Source: Bacteroidota bacterium (lineage in GTDB: Bacteria > Bacteroidota > Bacteroidia > Chitinophagales > Chitinophagaceae). From it: a DNA stretch of 64,000 bases. Where the stretch lies: the NCBI GenBank assembly GCA_013285905.1, contig JABDGU010000010.1, forward strand, positions 1-64,000. Reading direction: 5' to 3'. The notes beneath the pieces are model-generated. The model was not told the DNA's origin. It ran no database searches and was given only the letters and a program-made list of their open reading frames with translations. How positions within the stretch are numbered: the first letter of the stretch is position 1; each line of letters begins with the position of its first letter. Of the stretch, positions 50,441 through 58,800 are shown piece by piece. The position numbers and the translations under genes were made by a program.

Positions 50441-50869
50441 ATGCATTCTATTGTAAATTCCGGCGATTATGAGAAAGCAAAAAACTCAATAGAACCTTTA
50501 TTGAAAAAAGGCGAAAAAAACTGGACAGCCAAGGATACACAAATCATTCGTCAAACAAGCGTATTGATTGAAGAATACGAAAATAAAAAAAGGCTGTCAC
50601 CCATACCCATAAATAAGTCCCTGTCGCTTGAAACCGATAAAAACAAAATTTCTGAAGCGCTGGGATTTGAACCCGACCTCATTGAACTGGTAGAGTTTAA
50701 AATGTACCAGCAAAAACTGAATCAAAATGCACTGGCTGAAATACTCAACATGCCTGCAAGCAAAATATCCCAAATATTAAATAGAAAACGGGAACCCGAT
50801 GTCCCTTTCTTAAAAAGCATTCATGAAAAACTGGGTATAGATGGCAACTATATTTTAGAAACTGTATAA
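50441..50869 (+). CDS. HigA-like antitoxin/XRE regulator without a toxin
   Basis: This 142-residue protein has an N-terminal helical part (KNSIEPLLKKGEKNWTAKD) and a C-terminal XRE helix-turn-helix (QQKLNQNALAEILNMPASKISQILNRKREPDVPFLKSIHEKLG), the arrangement of Bacteroidota HigA antitoxins. No HigB-like toxin is upstream or downstream; the upstream gap is degraded. It may be a solitary antitoxin or an autonomous repressor. Confidence 0.75.
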   Translation: MHSIVNSGDYEKAKNSIEPLLKKGEKNWTAKDTQIIRQTSVLIEEYENKKRLSPIPINKSLSLETDKNKISEALGFEPDLIELVEFKMYQQKLNQNALAEILNMPASKISQILNRKREPDVPFLKSIHEKLGIDGNYILETV

Positions 50870-51057
50870 GCCTCAAAGGACAAAATCGGGCATGCTCGGA
50901 CATTCAAAAAAACAATCATAACCCAATATTCACAATGCACTCAACACACCACACCCTCAAAAAATGCCAGCCCGGCCGATAGGCGCGGTCCGATATTTAA
51001 TCAAACAAGACATCGGGTATTTAAAATCAATACCAGGGAATAAGAGGAATAATAAAT

Positions 51058-51065
51058 TATATTTG
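51058..51065 (+). promoter_or_regulatory. Bacteroidota -7 element TATATTTG
   Basis: This exact TAnnTTTG match lies 25 bp before ATG 51091. Confidence 0.55.
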
Positions 51066-51090
51066 TAACTATCCCCTTAAGTACGCAATT

Positions 51091-51636
51091 ATGAGACTTT
51101 CAATATTACACCTATTTTGTTTGTTATTTTGTGTATGTCGCAGCGGGGCACAAGTGACGATTGAAGATAAGAAAAGTAATTACAATATAGCATCTATTGT
51201 TGTACCTCCTCATAAATCAGTACAAATAACAATTAATTTCGGAACACTTAGTGAAAGTATTGTCTTTTTAAGTACTTCCAATAAGACGAATCAGGAACTA
51301 AATACAAACAATATACCTATAGATGACCAAATACCTGCCTTAATAAATAATATTTATTCTCAGCAAAATAAAGGATTTATACATGGTAAATATAGCACGC
51401 CTGTTAACAATACTGCAAAGAATATTCTTTATAAATTAGTTTTTAAAACCAAATTTGTGAGCGGAGGAGCATACCCATGGGCAATGGAGTACATTACAGT
51501 TATCCTTCCACATGGGAAGTTTATTATGGATAAAAATACAATTTCCCTACCCACAAATACATATATTATCGGGGCAAAGGAGAAGAAGGACACACCCTAT
51601 TTTACAGACGTGACCGCGCAATTGGACCTTAATTAA
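51091..51636 (+). CDS. Secreted protein of unknown function
   Basis: This 181-residue protein has a signal peptide (MRLSILHLFCLLFCVCRSGAQ) and a beta-rich mature part (NIASIVVPPHKSVQITINFG, KFVSGGAYPWAMEYITVILP). No sorting domain, catalytic motif or family is recognised. It lies in the AT-rich island with its own promoter. Confidence 0.65.
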   Translation: MRLSILHLFCLLFCVCRSGAQVTIEDKKSNYNIASIVVPPHKSVQITINFGTLSESIVFLSTSNKTNQELNTNNIPIDDQIPALINNIYSQQNKGFIHGKYSTPVNNTAKNILYKLVFKTKFVSGGAYPWAMEYITVILPHGKFIMDKNTISLPTNTYIIGAKEKKDTPYFTDVTAQLDLN

Positions 51637-51654
51637 AATAATATACTATTTATG

Positions 51655-51662
51655 TAAATTTG
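51655..51662 (+). promoter_or_regulatory. Bacteroidota -7 element TAAATTTG
   Basis: This exact TAnnTTTG match lies 30 bp before ATG 51693. Confidence 0.55.
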
Positions 51663-51692
51663 TATTGGTTTTAATTCGTTAAACAGAAATTT

Positions 51693-52334
51693 ATGAAACA
51701 GACAATTTTACTCGCTTCCATTACTTGTGCTATGCTTATTTCTAACGGGAGTATTTTCGCACAGTCAAAAGTAGCGGAAATGCTTCCTAATGATGGCACT
51801 GCCGCCCAAAATGCTTTTCAAGCTAAAAAAGATGAAGAGCGGGCAAAGGCTGATCTTGCTGCGAAACTAAAATATGCACAGGAAGAAAAAATAGAACAGG
51901 AAGTTCAAAGACAAAAGGATATTCAAAGACAAAAGGATAATCCACCTTCTAATACGGTATTAATTTCATCTGTCCCTATCTCTCATCCGTCGGTTAACAC
52001 TGCAAATCTTGAAATCTTCTATTACAGCACTATTTTTACAGAGAATAATAAGGCTTACGTAACTACAGTCATGAAAATGAATGGAGCTTTATTTATCCAA
52101 AATTTCAAAAATCTAAAATCTTCCATATCAAAACGTTTTGCCGATCGTTACCCTAATGAATTAGCAGATGACGTGACAATACAACATGACTATTCAAACC
52201 GCATAAATATAAATGATTTTATTACAAAAAGAAATCTGGATGCGAATCAAGGAACAACAAGAGCAGGAGACGAGCAAGACCCCTATACCACTTATATTAA
52301 TCTGGGTATAGATTTTTGGCAAGGTGCTGATTGA
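51693..52334 (+). CDS. Secreted protein of unknown function with charged helix
   Basis: This 213-residue protein has a signal peptide (ILLASITCAMLISNGSIFAQ), then a long charged helix (KDEERAKADLAAKLKYAQEE, with QRQKDIQRQKD as a direct repeat of 'IQRQKD'), a linker and a globular C-terminal part. No motif gives a function. It is the last gene before the DEAD-box helicase. Confidence 0.65.
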   Translation: MKQTILLASITCAMLISNGSIFAQSKVAEMLPNDGTAAQNAFQAKKDEERAKADLAAKLKYAQEEKIEQEVQRQKDIQRQKDNPPSNTVLISSVPISHPSVNTANLEIFYYSTIFTENNKAYVTTVMKMNGALFIQNFKNLKSSISKRFADRYPNELADDVTIQHDYSNRININDFITKRNLDANQGTTRAGDEQDPYTTYINLGIDFWQGAD

Positions 52335-52478
52335 AGTGCACTTGAAACTTAACTCTGGCTATTAAACATCGCCTACCCTACCTAAAGGACGTGAGCATTT
52401 CAATTCATTTTCATATTCTCAATTTCTCAAATCTTCAAATTAACAACACATTTAACACATTGGCACATTATAAAAGCC

Positions 52479-52486
52479 TACCTTTG
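52479..52486 (+). promoter_or_regulatory. Bacteroidota -7 element TACCTTTG
   Basis: This exact TAnnTTTG match lies 29 bp before ATG 52516 of the helicase gene. Confidence 0.65.
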
Positions 52487-52515
52487 CCGCTAATATTTAA
52501 ACAGTTCTTTATTTA

Positions 52516-54303
52516 ATGACATCTTTTTCATCCTTCCCGATGCGGGAAGAACTGGCTCGTGCGATATCCGACATGGGCTTTGAAACGCCGACGCCGATCC
52601 AGCAAAAAGTAATCCCCTCGCTTTTATCTCAACCAAGTGACATAATAGGGCTTGCACAGACCGGTACTGGTAAAACCGCAGCCTTCGGGTTGCCACTACT
52701 GCACCATACCGACCTGGCGCAGAAACATGTACAGACACTTGTACTTAGCCCCACACGCGAACTTTGTATGCAGATACAGGAGGAGCTGCACCGTTATGGC
52801 GCACACATGAAGGGCTTGCGTATTACTGCCGTTTACGGAGGTGTGCCTATTATGGGCCAGATCCGCGAGGTGAAAGCCCACCCCCAGGTTATTGTTGCCA
52901 CCCCCGGCCGTCTTATCGACTTGCTGGAGCGTAAAGCGCTGAGCCTGGACCTGGTAAAAACCGTGATCCTTGACGAGGCCGACGAAATGCTCAACATGGG
53001 CTTTCGCGAGGATATAGATTTTATCCTCAAAAACACCCCTGCCCGCGAGCATACATGGCTCTTCTCTGCAACTATGAGCAATGAGGTGCGTGGCATAGCC
53101 AAGCGCTTTATGAAACAATGGGAGGAATTCTCCGTGGCCCAGGCAAACACCACCAACGAGAATATTGACCACCAGTATTTTGTTACCAACCACCACAACC
53201 GTTTCGAGACCCTGCAGCGTTTGCTCGATTTCGCACCCGGCATCTACGGCATCATTTTCACACGCACCAAGCAGGATTGCCAGGACGTGAGCGAAAAGCT
53301 GATGAAGCAGGGTTATCATGTCAGCCCCTTACATGGCGATATGGACCAGAAAATGCGCAGCAAGGTGATGGAGCGCTTTAAAAACAAACAATTACAGGCC
53401 ATAGTAGCTACCGATGTGGCTGCCCGTGGTATAGACGTAAATGATATAACACACGTTATCAATTACGAATTGCCCGATGATCCCGAAGTTTATACCCACC
53501 GCAGCGGCCGTACGGCCCGCGCAGGTAAATCAGGTATCTGTATGTCCATCGTGTCACCTAAGGAAATTTCCAATATCCGCCAGATAGAACGCCTTGTAAA
53601 ACAGCGTTTCAATCGCAGCGATATTCCGGATGGTGCTGAAGTAGTACGCAAGCGCTTGTTCTTTTACCTGGAACAGATCGCCAATGCACAACCGCAGGAA
53701 GATTTTGCCAAATTATACCAGGATAGCATTCATGAGCAATTTGAAGGCATGGAGAAGGATGAACTCATCCGCCGCCTTGTTTGGTTACAGCTGAAAGACA
53801 CGATAGACAATTACCAGAATTCTGAGGATCTGAATGCAGGATATGAAAACAAAGAACGCGGCAGGGGCTTCGGCAACCGCAGCGTGCGCATGTTCATCAA
53901 CATCGGCCAGAAAGACGGTATCAACAGCCCTGAGCAGTTATTGAAATTCATTATAGAAGGCACCGATGTTGAAGCCGGTCTTATAGACCGCGTTACCGTT
54001 CGTGAAATGAGTAGTTTCTTTAATGTTGCATCCACTGCAGCTGAGTTTATCCAGTCAGCACTTTCATCTAAAAAGTTAAAAGGAAGGAAAGTACGTGTGG
54101 AAGAAGCCGAGCAGAGCACAGGTGGCAGAAGCGGCGGAGGCGGAGGTAGAGAACGCTTTAGTTCAGGTCGCGGAAGTTCCTCAGGATCAAGGCGTTCCGA
54201 CAGCGAAAGACCATCACGGGGAAAGGGCGAAAACCTTGATAAAGGCGAGGGCAGGCGCGGCGAAAGCCGGGGCGGTTCACAGAAGTTTAACAAGATATAT
54301 TAA
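52516..54303 (+). CDS. deaD: DEAD-box RNA helicase (DeaD/CsdA-like)
   Basis: This 595-residue helicase has the Q-motif FETPTPIQQKVIP, Walker A AQTGTGKTA, PTRELCMQIQ, DEADEMLNMGF, SAT, HGDMDQKMR, and HRSGRTARAG. A DbpA-type RNA-binding domain follows (~450-530), then a low-complexity GGRSGGGGGRERFSSGRGS tail rich in Arg and Gly. It unwinds structured RNA in ribosome assembly or cold adaptation. Codon use and GC content return to core-genome character here. Confidence 0.96.
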   Translation: MTSFSSFPMREELARAISDMGFETPTPIQQKVIPSLLSQPSDIIGLAQTGTGKTAAFGLPLLHHTDLAQKHVQTLVLSPTRELCMQIQEELHRYGAHMKGLRITAVYGGVPIMGQIREVKAHPQVIVATPGRLIDLLERKALSLDLVKTVILDEADEMLNMGFREDIDFILKNTPAREHTWLFSATMSNEVRGIAKRFMKQWEEFSVAQANTTNENIDHQYFVTNHHNRFETLQRLLDFAPGIYGIIFTRTKQDCQDVSEKLMKQGYHVSPLHGDMDQKMRSKVMERFKNKQLQAIVATDVAARGIDVNDITHVINYELPDDPEVYTHRSGRTARAGKSGICMSIVSPKEISNIRQIERLVKQRFNRSDIPDGAEVVRKRLFFYLEQIANAQPQEDFAKLYQDSIHEQFEGMEKDELIRRLVWLQLKDTIDNYQNSEDLNAGYENKERGRGFGNRSVRMFINIGQKDGINSPEQLLKFIIEGTDVEAGLIDRVTVREMSSFFNVASTAAEFIQSALSSKKLKGRKVRVEEAEQSTGGRSGGGGGRERFSSGRGSSSGSRRSDSERPSRGKGENLDKGEGRRGESRGGSQKFNKIY

Positions 54304-54345
54304 TATAAATTAATATAAATACTTGCTTTACAGGATACTTAGGCT

Positions 54346-54353
54346 TACCTTTG
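54346..54353 (+). promoter_or_regulatory. Bacteroidota -7 element TACCTTTG
   Basis: This exact match lies 19 bp before ATG 54373; TTG at 54323-54325, 20 bp upstream, fits a -33 box. Confidence 0.7.
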
Positions 54354-54372
54354 CATCAACAAAAATTTGAGT

Positions 54373-54810
54373 ATGAGGCTGCAATTACTATTTATTGTTT
54401 TACTGTTTACAAGTTTCGGGCTAAAGGCTCAGGACATCAAGGCGACAAAACCTACAGACAAGAAAGGTGTAGCAAGCTACTACCACGAAAAGTTTGAAGG
54501 CCGCAAAACTGCCACGGGTGAAATATTTGATAATGAGCGCTTTACAGCGGCCAGTAACAAACTTAAATTAGGTACTTATGTGAAGGTTACAAACCTGGGC
54601 AATGGCAACATAGCTTACGTACGTGTAAACGACCGCATGGCACCAACCAACCACAGGTTGATAGACCTTGCAAGTATTGCCGCTGATCTGCTGGACTATA
54701 TAGATAATGGCCTTGCTAAAGTAAAGGTTGAGATCGTTACCGAAGCCGAAGGCAAAATGGGCATACTTGCCGAAAGCCAGATACGCAAGATCATTAAGAA
54801 TGAGTTGTAA
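54373..54810 (+). CDS. RlpA-like double-psi beta-barrel protein
   Basis: From ATG 54373 the protein has 145 residues: a signal peptide (LLFIVLLFTSFGLKAQ) and an RlpA domain with GVASYYHEKFEGRKTATGEIFD, FTAASNKLKLGTYVKVTN and VRVNDRMAP..HRLIDLASIAADLL (catalytic Asp region). RlpA proteins cleave naked peptidoglycan glycan strands; this short form lacks the SPOR domain found in RlpA itself. The TTG at 54367 would add two residues. Confidence 0.9.
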   Translation: MRLQLLFIVLLFTSFGLKAQDIKATKPTDKKGVASYYHEKFEGRKTATGEIFDNERFTAASNKLKLGTYVKVTNLGNGNIAYVRVNDRMAPTNHRLIDLASIAADLLDYIDNGLAKVKVEIVTEAEGKMGILAESQIRKIIKNEL

Positions 54811-54833
54811 TTAAGCGTTTACATAAAGATAAA

Positions 54834-54861
54834 AAAAGGTCCCGGTGTTCCGGGACCTTTT
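54834..54861. terminator. Bidirectional terminator
   Basis: AAAAGGTCCCGG-TGTT-CCGGGACCTTTT is a perfect 12-bp stem with A and T tracts, between the convergent RlpA-like gene and the gene at 54892. Confidence 0.92.
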
Positions 54862-54891
54862 AATTTATACAATGTCGGCATCCCACTGGCA

Positions 54892-55716
54892 TTAGTCATT
54901 GCCCCAATCCCATGAATAGGGCAATACCACAAGGGCAACCGCAAAGCTTGGGCTGCCGATAATGGATGTAGAATTGGGATTGGTAGACGTGTAGGAGTTG
55001 TTGTCGCTATTGGCATCTGTCTGCAGGTAGGCGCCGTTCCTGAAAATGACCATTGTTTTCAGTTTAAAACATACACCCAGGAAAAAGCTGAAATCTACTT
55101 TTACAAATGGGTCAAAACTAACCGAGCCACCGCCATTATTTTGGTAAACACTTAAAAGCATATTAGGATAAAATCCCGCCCCAAAGGTTATACCCGTCCG
55201 CTGCTTACTATCCAGTTGCGCGTCAACTCCAAGCTTATAATCAAGGCTTAAGGCTACCCCCGCTTCATACACACTGCATGAGCCTCCTGGGTTCCCATAT
55301 TGGTCAGGCTGTATCTGAAATTTACCAAGGGCAAAATTTCCCTGGTAAGCAAAAGCGATCATGCTTTTATCTTTCAAAGTGGCAATAGGACAAAACAGCC
55401 CTTCACACATGCCAAATGTTGGCTTAAAAGCAACCGAACTGGTACTGGAATTGATAGTGCTTATATTTCCGGCATTATCAAATGTCCTGTAAATATGTGT
55501 ATAGGTTGCGCTTGCAAATGGCATATAAATACCGATGTCTGAGCGCCACCATGGCTTCAGGTTCATTCCCCTTTCCTTAGCCTGAGCATAAGTAATGCTG
55601 GGATGGTAATGATAGCTGCCCTGGAAACCAAAGTTGTTATTAAACTGTGCGGATGAAACGAATGGGCATAGGATAAATACAATACTTATCAAAGCCAGGT
55701 AATTTTTTGTAGTCAT
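54892..55716 (-). CDS. Putative outer-membrane beta-barrel protein
   Basis: This 274-residue protein has a signal peptide (ALISIVFILCPFVSSAQ) and a long beta-rich mature part with alternating hydrophobic residues (for example LYNAFALGSPSF-like C-terminal strands, FSFFLGVCFKLKTMVIFRNG). It looks like an outer-membrane barrel but lacks a recognised signature, so function is unknown. It faces the RlpA-like gene through a shared terminator. Confidence 0.6.
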   Translation of the reverse strand: MTTKNYLALISIVFILCPFVSSAQFNNNFGFQGSYHYHPSITYAQAKERGMNLKPWWRSDIGIYMPFASATYTHIYRTFDNAGNISTINSSTSSVAFKPTFGMCEGLFCPIATLKDKSMIAFAYQGNFALGKFQIQPDQYGNPGGSCSVYEAGVALSLDYKLGVDAQLDSKQRTGITFGAGFYPNMLLSVYQNNGGGSVSFDPFVKVDFSFFLGVCFKLKTMVIFRNGAYLQTDANSDNNSYTSTNPNSTSIIGSPSFAVALVVLPYSWDWGND

Positions 55717-55840
55717 TATAGGTGCATTTTAAACCAAAATAGTAAAAATAGTATTACGTAGTTAATTAATTTTGTGTTTATTCGGGAAGATGTTTTATAG
55801 CAGAAGAATAGGGTAATTCTATATAAGCAACTATATAATG

Positions 55841-55866
55841 CAAAGGCCCCGAAACCGGGGCCTTTG
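55841..55866. terminator. Terminator of the giant Ig-repeat gene
   Basis: CAAAGGCCCCG-AAAC-CGGGGCCTTTG is a perfect 11-bp stem 26 bp beyond the stop of the minus-strand gene at 55893, with T-rich flank on that strand. Confidence 0.88.
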
Positions 55867-55892
55867 TTATCGCGTTCGATCTTCTTCTTTAT

Positions 55893-58800
55893 TTATTGGC
55901 CATTCTTCAGCAAACGGTCTACTTTCAGTAAACCGCCCTGCTCGTCATATATACTTATCATATACACACCGTTCGCCAATTTGCTTATATCTACATGGTT
56001 TACTGCGTTTTCTTCTATCAGCAATTTGCCTTCAATACCTGATATCCTTACCTTCACCTTCACTGCAGACTCTATATATACTACACTTGTTGCTGGATTC
56101 GGATATATTTTAATATCTGTATTGCCATTGCCCATTTGCACCACACCTGTTGTCCCTACAGTATGCACCGGCGAAAACTGGCTGCAACCATGCGCATCTG
56201 TTACGAATGCATAATAATCCCCCGACTGGTTGGCAGCATAACTATTACCTACCGCGCCAAGTATCATGTCCGATGCGGCCGTGCCGCCACGATACCATTG
56301 GTAACTGACAAAGGTCCCGGTCGAAAGTATAAGCCCGTTTGCAATAATACCGGGGTTGGGAGGTGGAAAATTATAAATATTGATGGACTGTGTTGTAGCA
56401 GTGCAACCGTAATTGCTGGTAACAGCAGCTGTATAAGTGCCGGCGGCCCGGGCCCAAACTGATGAATGAGTAGCCCCTGCAATGGGCGATCCATTATCAG
56501 ACCACTGGTATAAGTATCCATTAGCTATTACCGCTTGTATCTGCACAGAATCGTTGAAGCAGATCGTATCTGCACCCAATAGAGATGCAGTATTGGAAGG
56601 CTGCGGATATATAGTTACATTTTTTATTGACGACTCTGCGCTGCAGATATTGTTTGTTACTACCACACTGTAGGCCCCTACTTGGTTTGCCTGGTAGCTT
56701 TGCCCGTTGGCGCCGGCTATATTCACTCCATTCTTTTTCCATTGGTAGCTGTAATTATTCCCGCTTGTTGCTAATAAAGTCACACTATTACCCTGGCAGA
56801 AGCCTGTATCACCACCCGGCACGAAACCAGCGGCGGGTATTGAAAATACGCTTACAAGACTCGGTAAAGAAGTAGCCATGCAACCATTGTTGTCTGTAAC
56901 TGTTACGGTATAGCTGCCGCTAACTGCAACAGTGTCTGTAATATGGGTTGCAGAACTCATGGGTGTGCCGGAATTATTCCATTGGTATGTTAAACCGCTG
57001 CCCGAATTGGCAACAAGTATAACGCTGCTGCCATCACAAACAGATGTAGGGCCAATTGAAGAACTTGTAGCGCCCGGTAGAGGGAAAACCACCAGATTTG
57101 TTGCAGTAGCAGTGCTTGAGCTGCAACCGGCTGCCACATTGGTAACAGTTACTGTATAGCTCCCGGCCGTAGACGCCTGGTAAGTGGTGCTGTTAGCCCC
57201 GGTAATTGCAGTACCATTATATGCCCACTGGTAATTATAACCGCTCACAGACGGTGCACTGAGTGATACACTTGCGCCACTACAGATACTTGTCGGTCCG
57301 CCTGCCGTTATAACAGATGATGGAATAGTATTCATAACTACAGGCAATGTATTGGATGTGCCCTGGCAACCTGTATTATTTGTTACCACTACAGAATAAT
57401 TGGCGGTACTGGCAGTTACGTATATTGGGAAAGTTGCACCCGGAATAGCGGTAGTGCCATTATACCATTGATATGTTAAACCCGGTGCAGTGCTCGTGCT
57501 GAGTGACACATTGCCGCCAGGGCATAATTGTGTATTTCCGGATGCAGTTGCCAGCGGTGTCGGCAAAGGTATAACCGTAACAGTGGTAGCCGGAGAACTG
57601 CCAAAACAGCCTTGTGCGTTGGTTACTTTTACAGTGTAATTACCGCTTGAAACAACCAATAAATTTGCGGTAGTCCCCTGGAAAATATTTACCCCGTTCA
57701 GCATCCACTGGTAAATATAACCGGTACCCGTATCGGCATTAAGGACGATGGAATTACCGGCACAGAATGTAGTTGCATTTGCCGTGGTAATGTAAGCTGG
57801 AGGTGGTGAATAAGACTGTAAAACAACAGGTGGAGATGACACATTGGAGCATGAATAACTACCTGCAACACTTGTCACCATTACTGTATAATTGCCCGAA
57901 ACAGATGTACTGTATGTTGCAGCAGTTGCCCCGTTAATTGCATATCCGTTCTGATACCATTGATAGCTTAAATTACTGCCTGTATTGGCACTAAGAGTAA
58001 CAATATTGCCCGCACATAAACTGGTATTAGGACTGCTCACTGTTGCCGGAGGAATATTAAGAAGTACATTGTTTACATTAGAAAGCGACGAACAGCCTGT
58101 TAAAGGGTTGGTTACTTTTAAGGTATAGGCCCCCGTTTGCGTGGCGATATATGTATTTGTGTTCTGACCGATAAGAGGCGAACTTCCATTATACCATTGG
58201 TAGCTTACGCTGCCCGAAAAAGGGATAATGAGTGTAACACTCCCATTCTGGCAGAATGTATCTGCACCGCTGGCACTTACAACAGCTGAAGGCAAAGGAT
58301 TGACTGTTACAGGTACACTTAGCGAAGACACGGCAAAGCATCCGTTAGACGTATTGGTTACTTTAACTGTATATACACCTGTAGAACAGGCTAGGTAAGA
58401 TGCAGATGTTGCACCGGGTAAGCTTGATCCGTTATTATACCATTGATAAGCATAGCTTCCTGTATTGGCATTGATGGTCACACAGGTACCTGCGCATATA
58501 GTAGTATTGCCTGCAGGAAGTGCCACGGCAGGTGGTGCTGAAAGCACTGTTACAGGAGTATTTGATGATGCAGTATAACAACTATTAGAGCTTGTCACCA
58601 CCACATGGTAATTATCTGCAAGGCCTGCTGTGTAGCTTGCGGAGGTAGCACCCGCAATAGGACCAGTCCCGTTATACCATTGGTAGCTGTATCCTATACC
58701 GGTGTTAGCATTTAGCTGAACCGTAGTACCGGGGCAAATAATGGTTGAAGCCGCCGGCGTGACTATAGCCGTTGGAGAAGTATTGACAACAAGCGCTGCA

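Noticed and set aside
52696-53319. 207-residue minus-strand ORF
   Set aside because: Antisense shadow of the DEAD-box helicase; the helicase motifs are on the plus strand.
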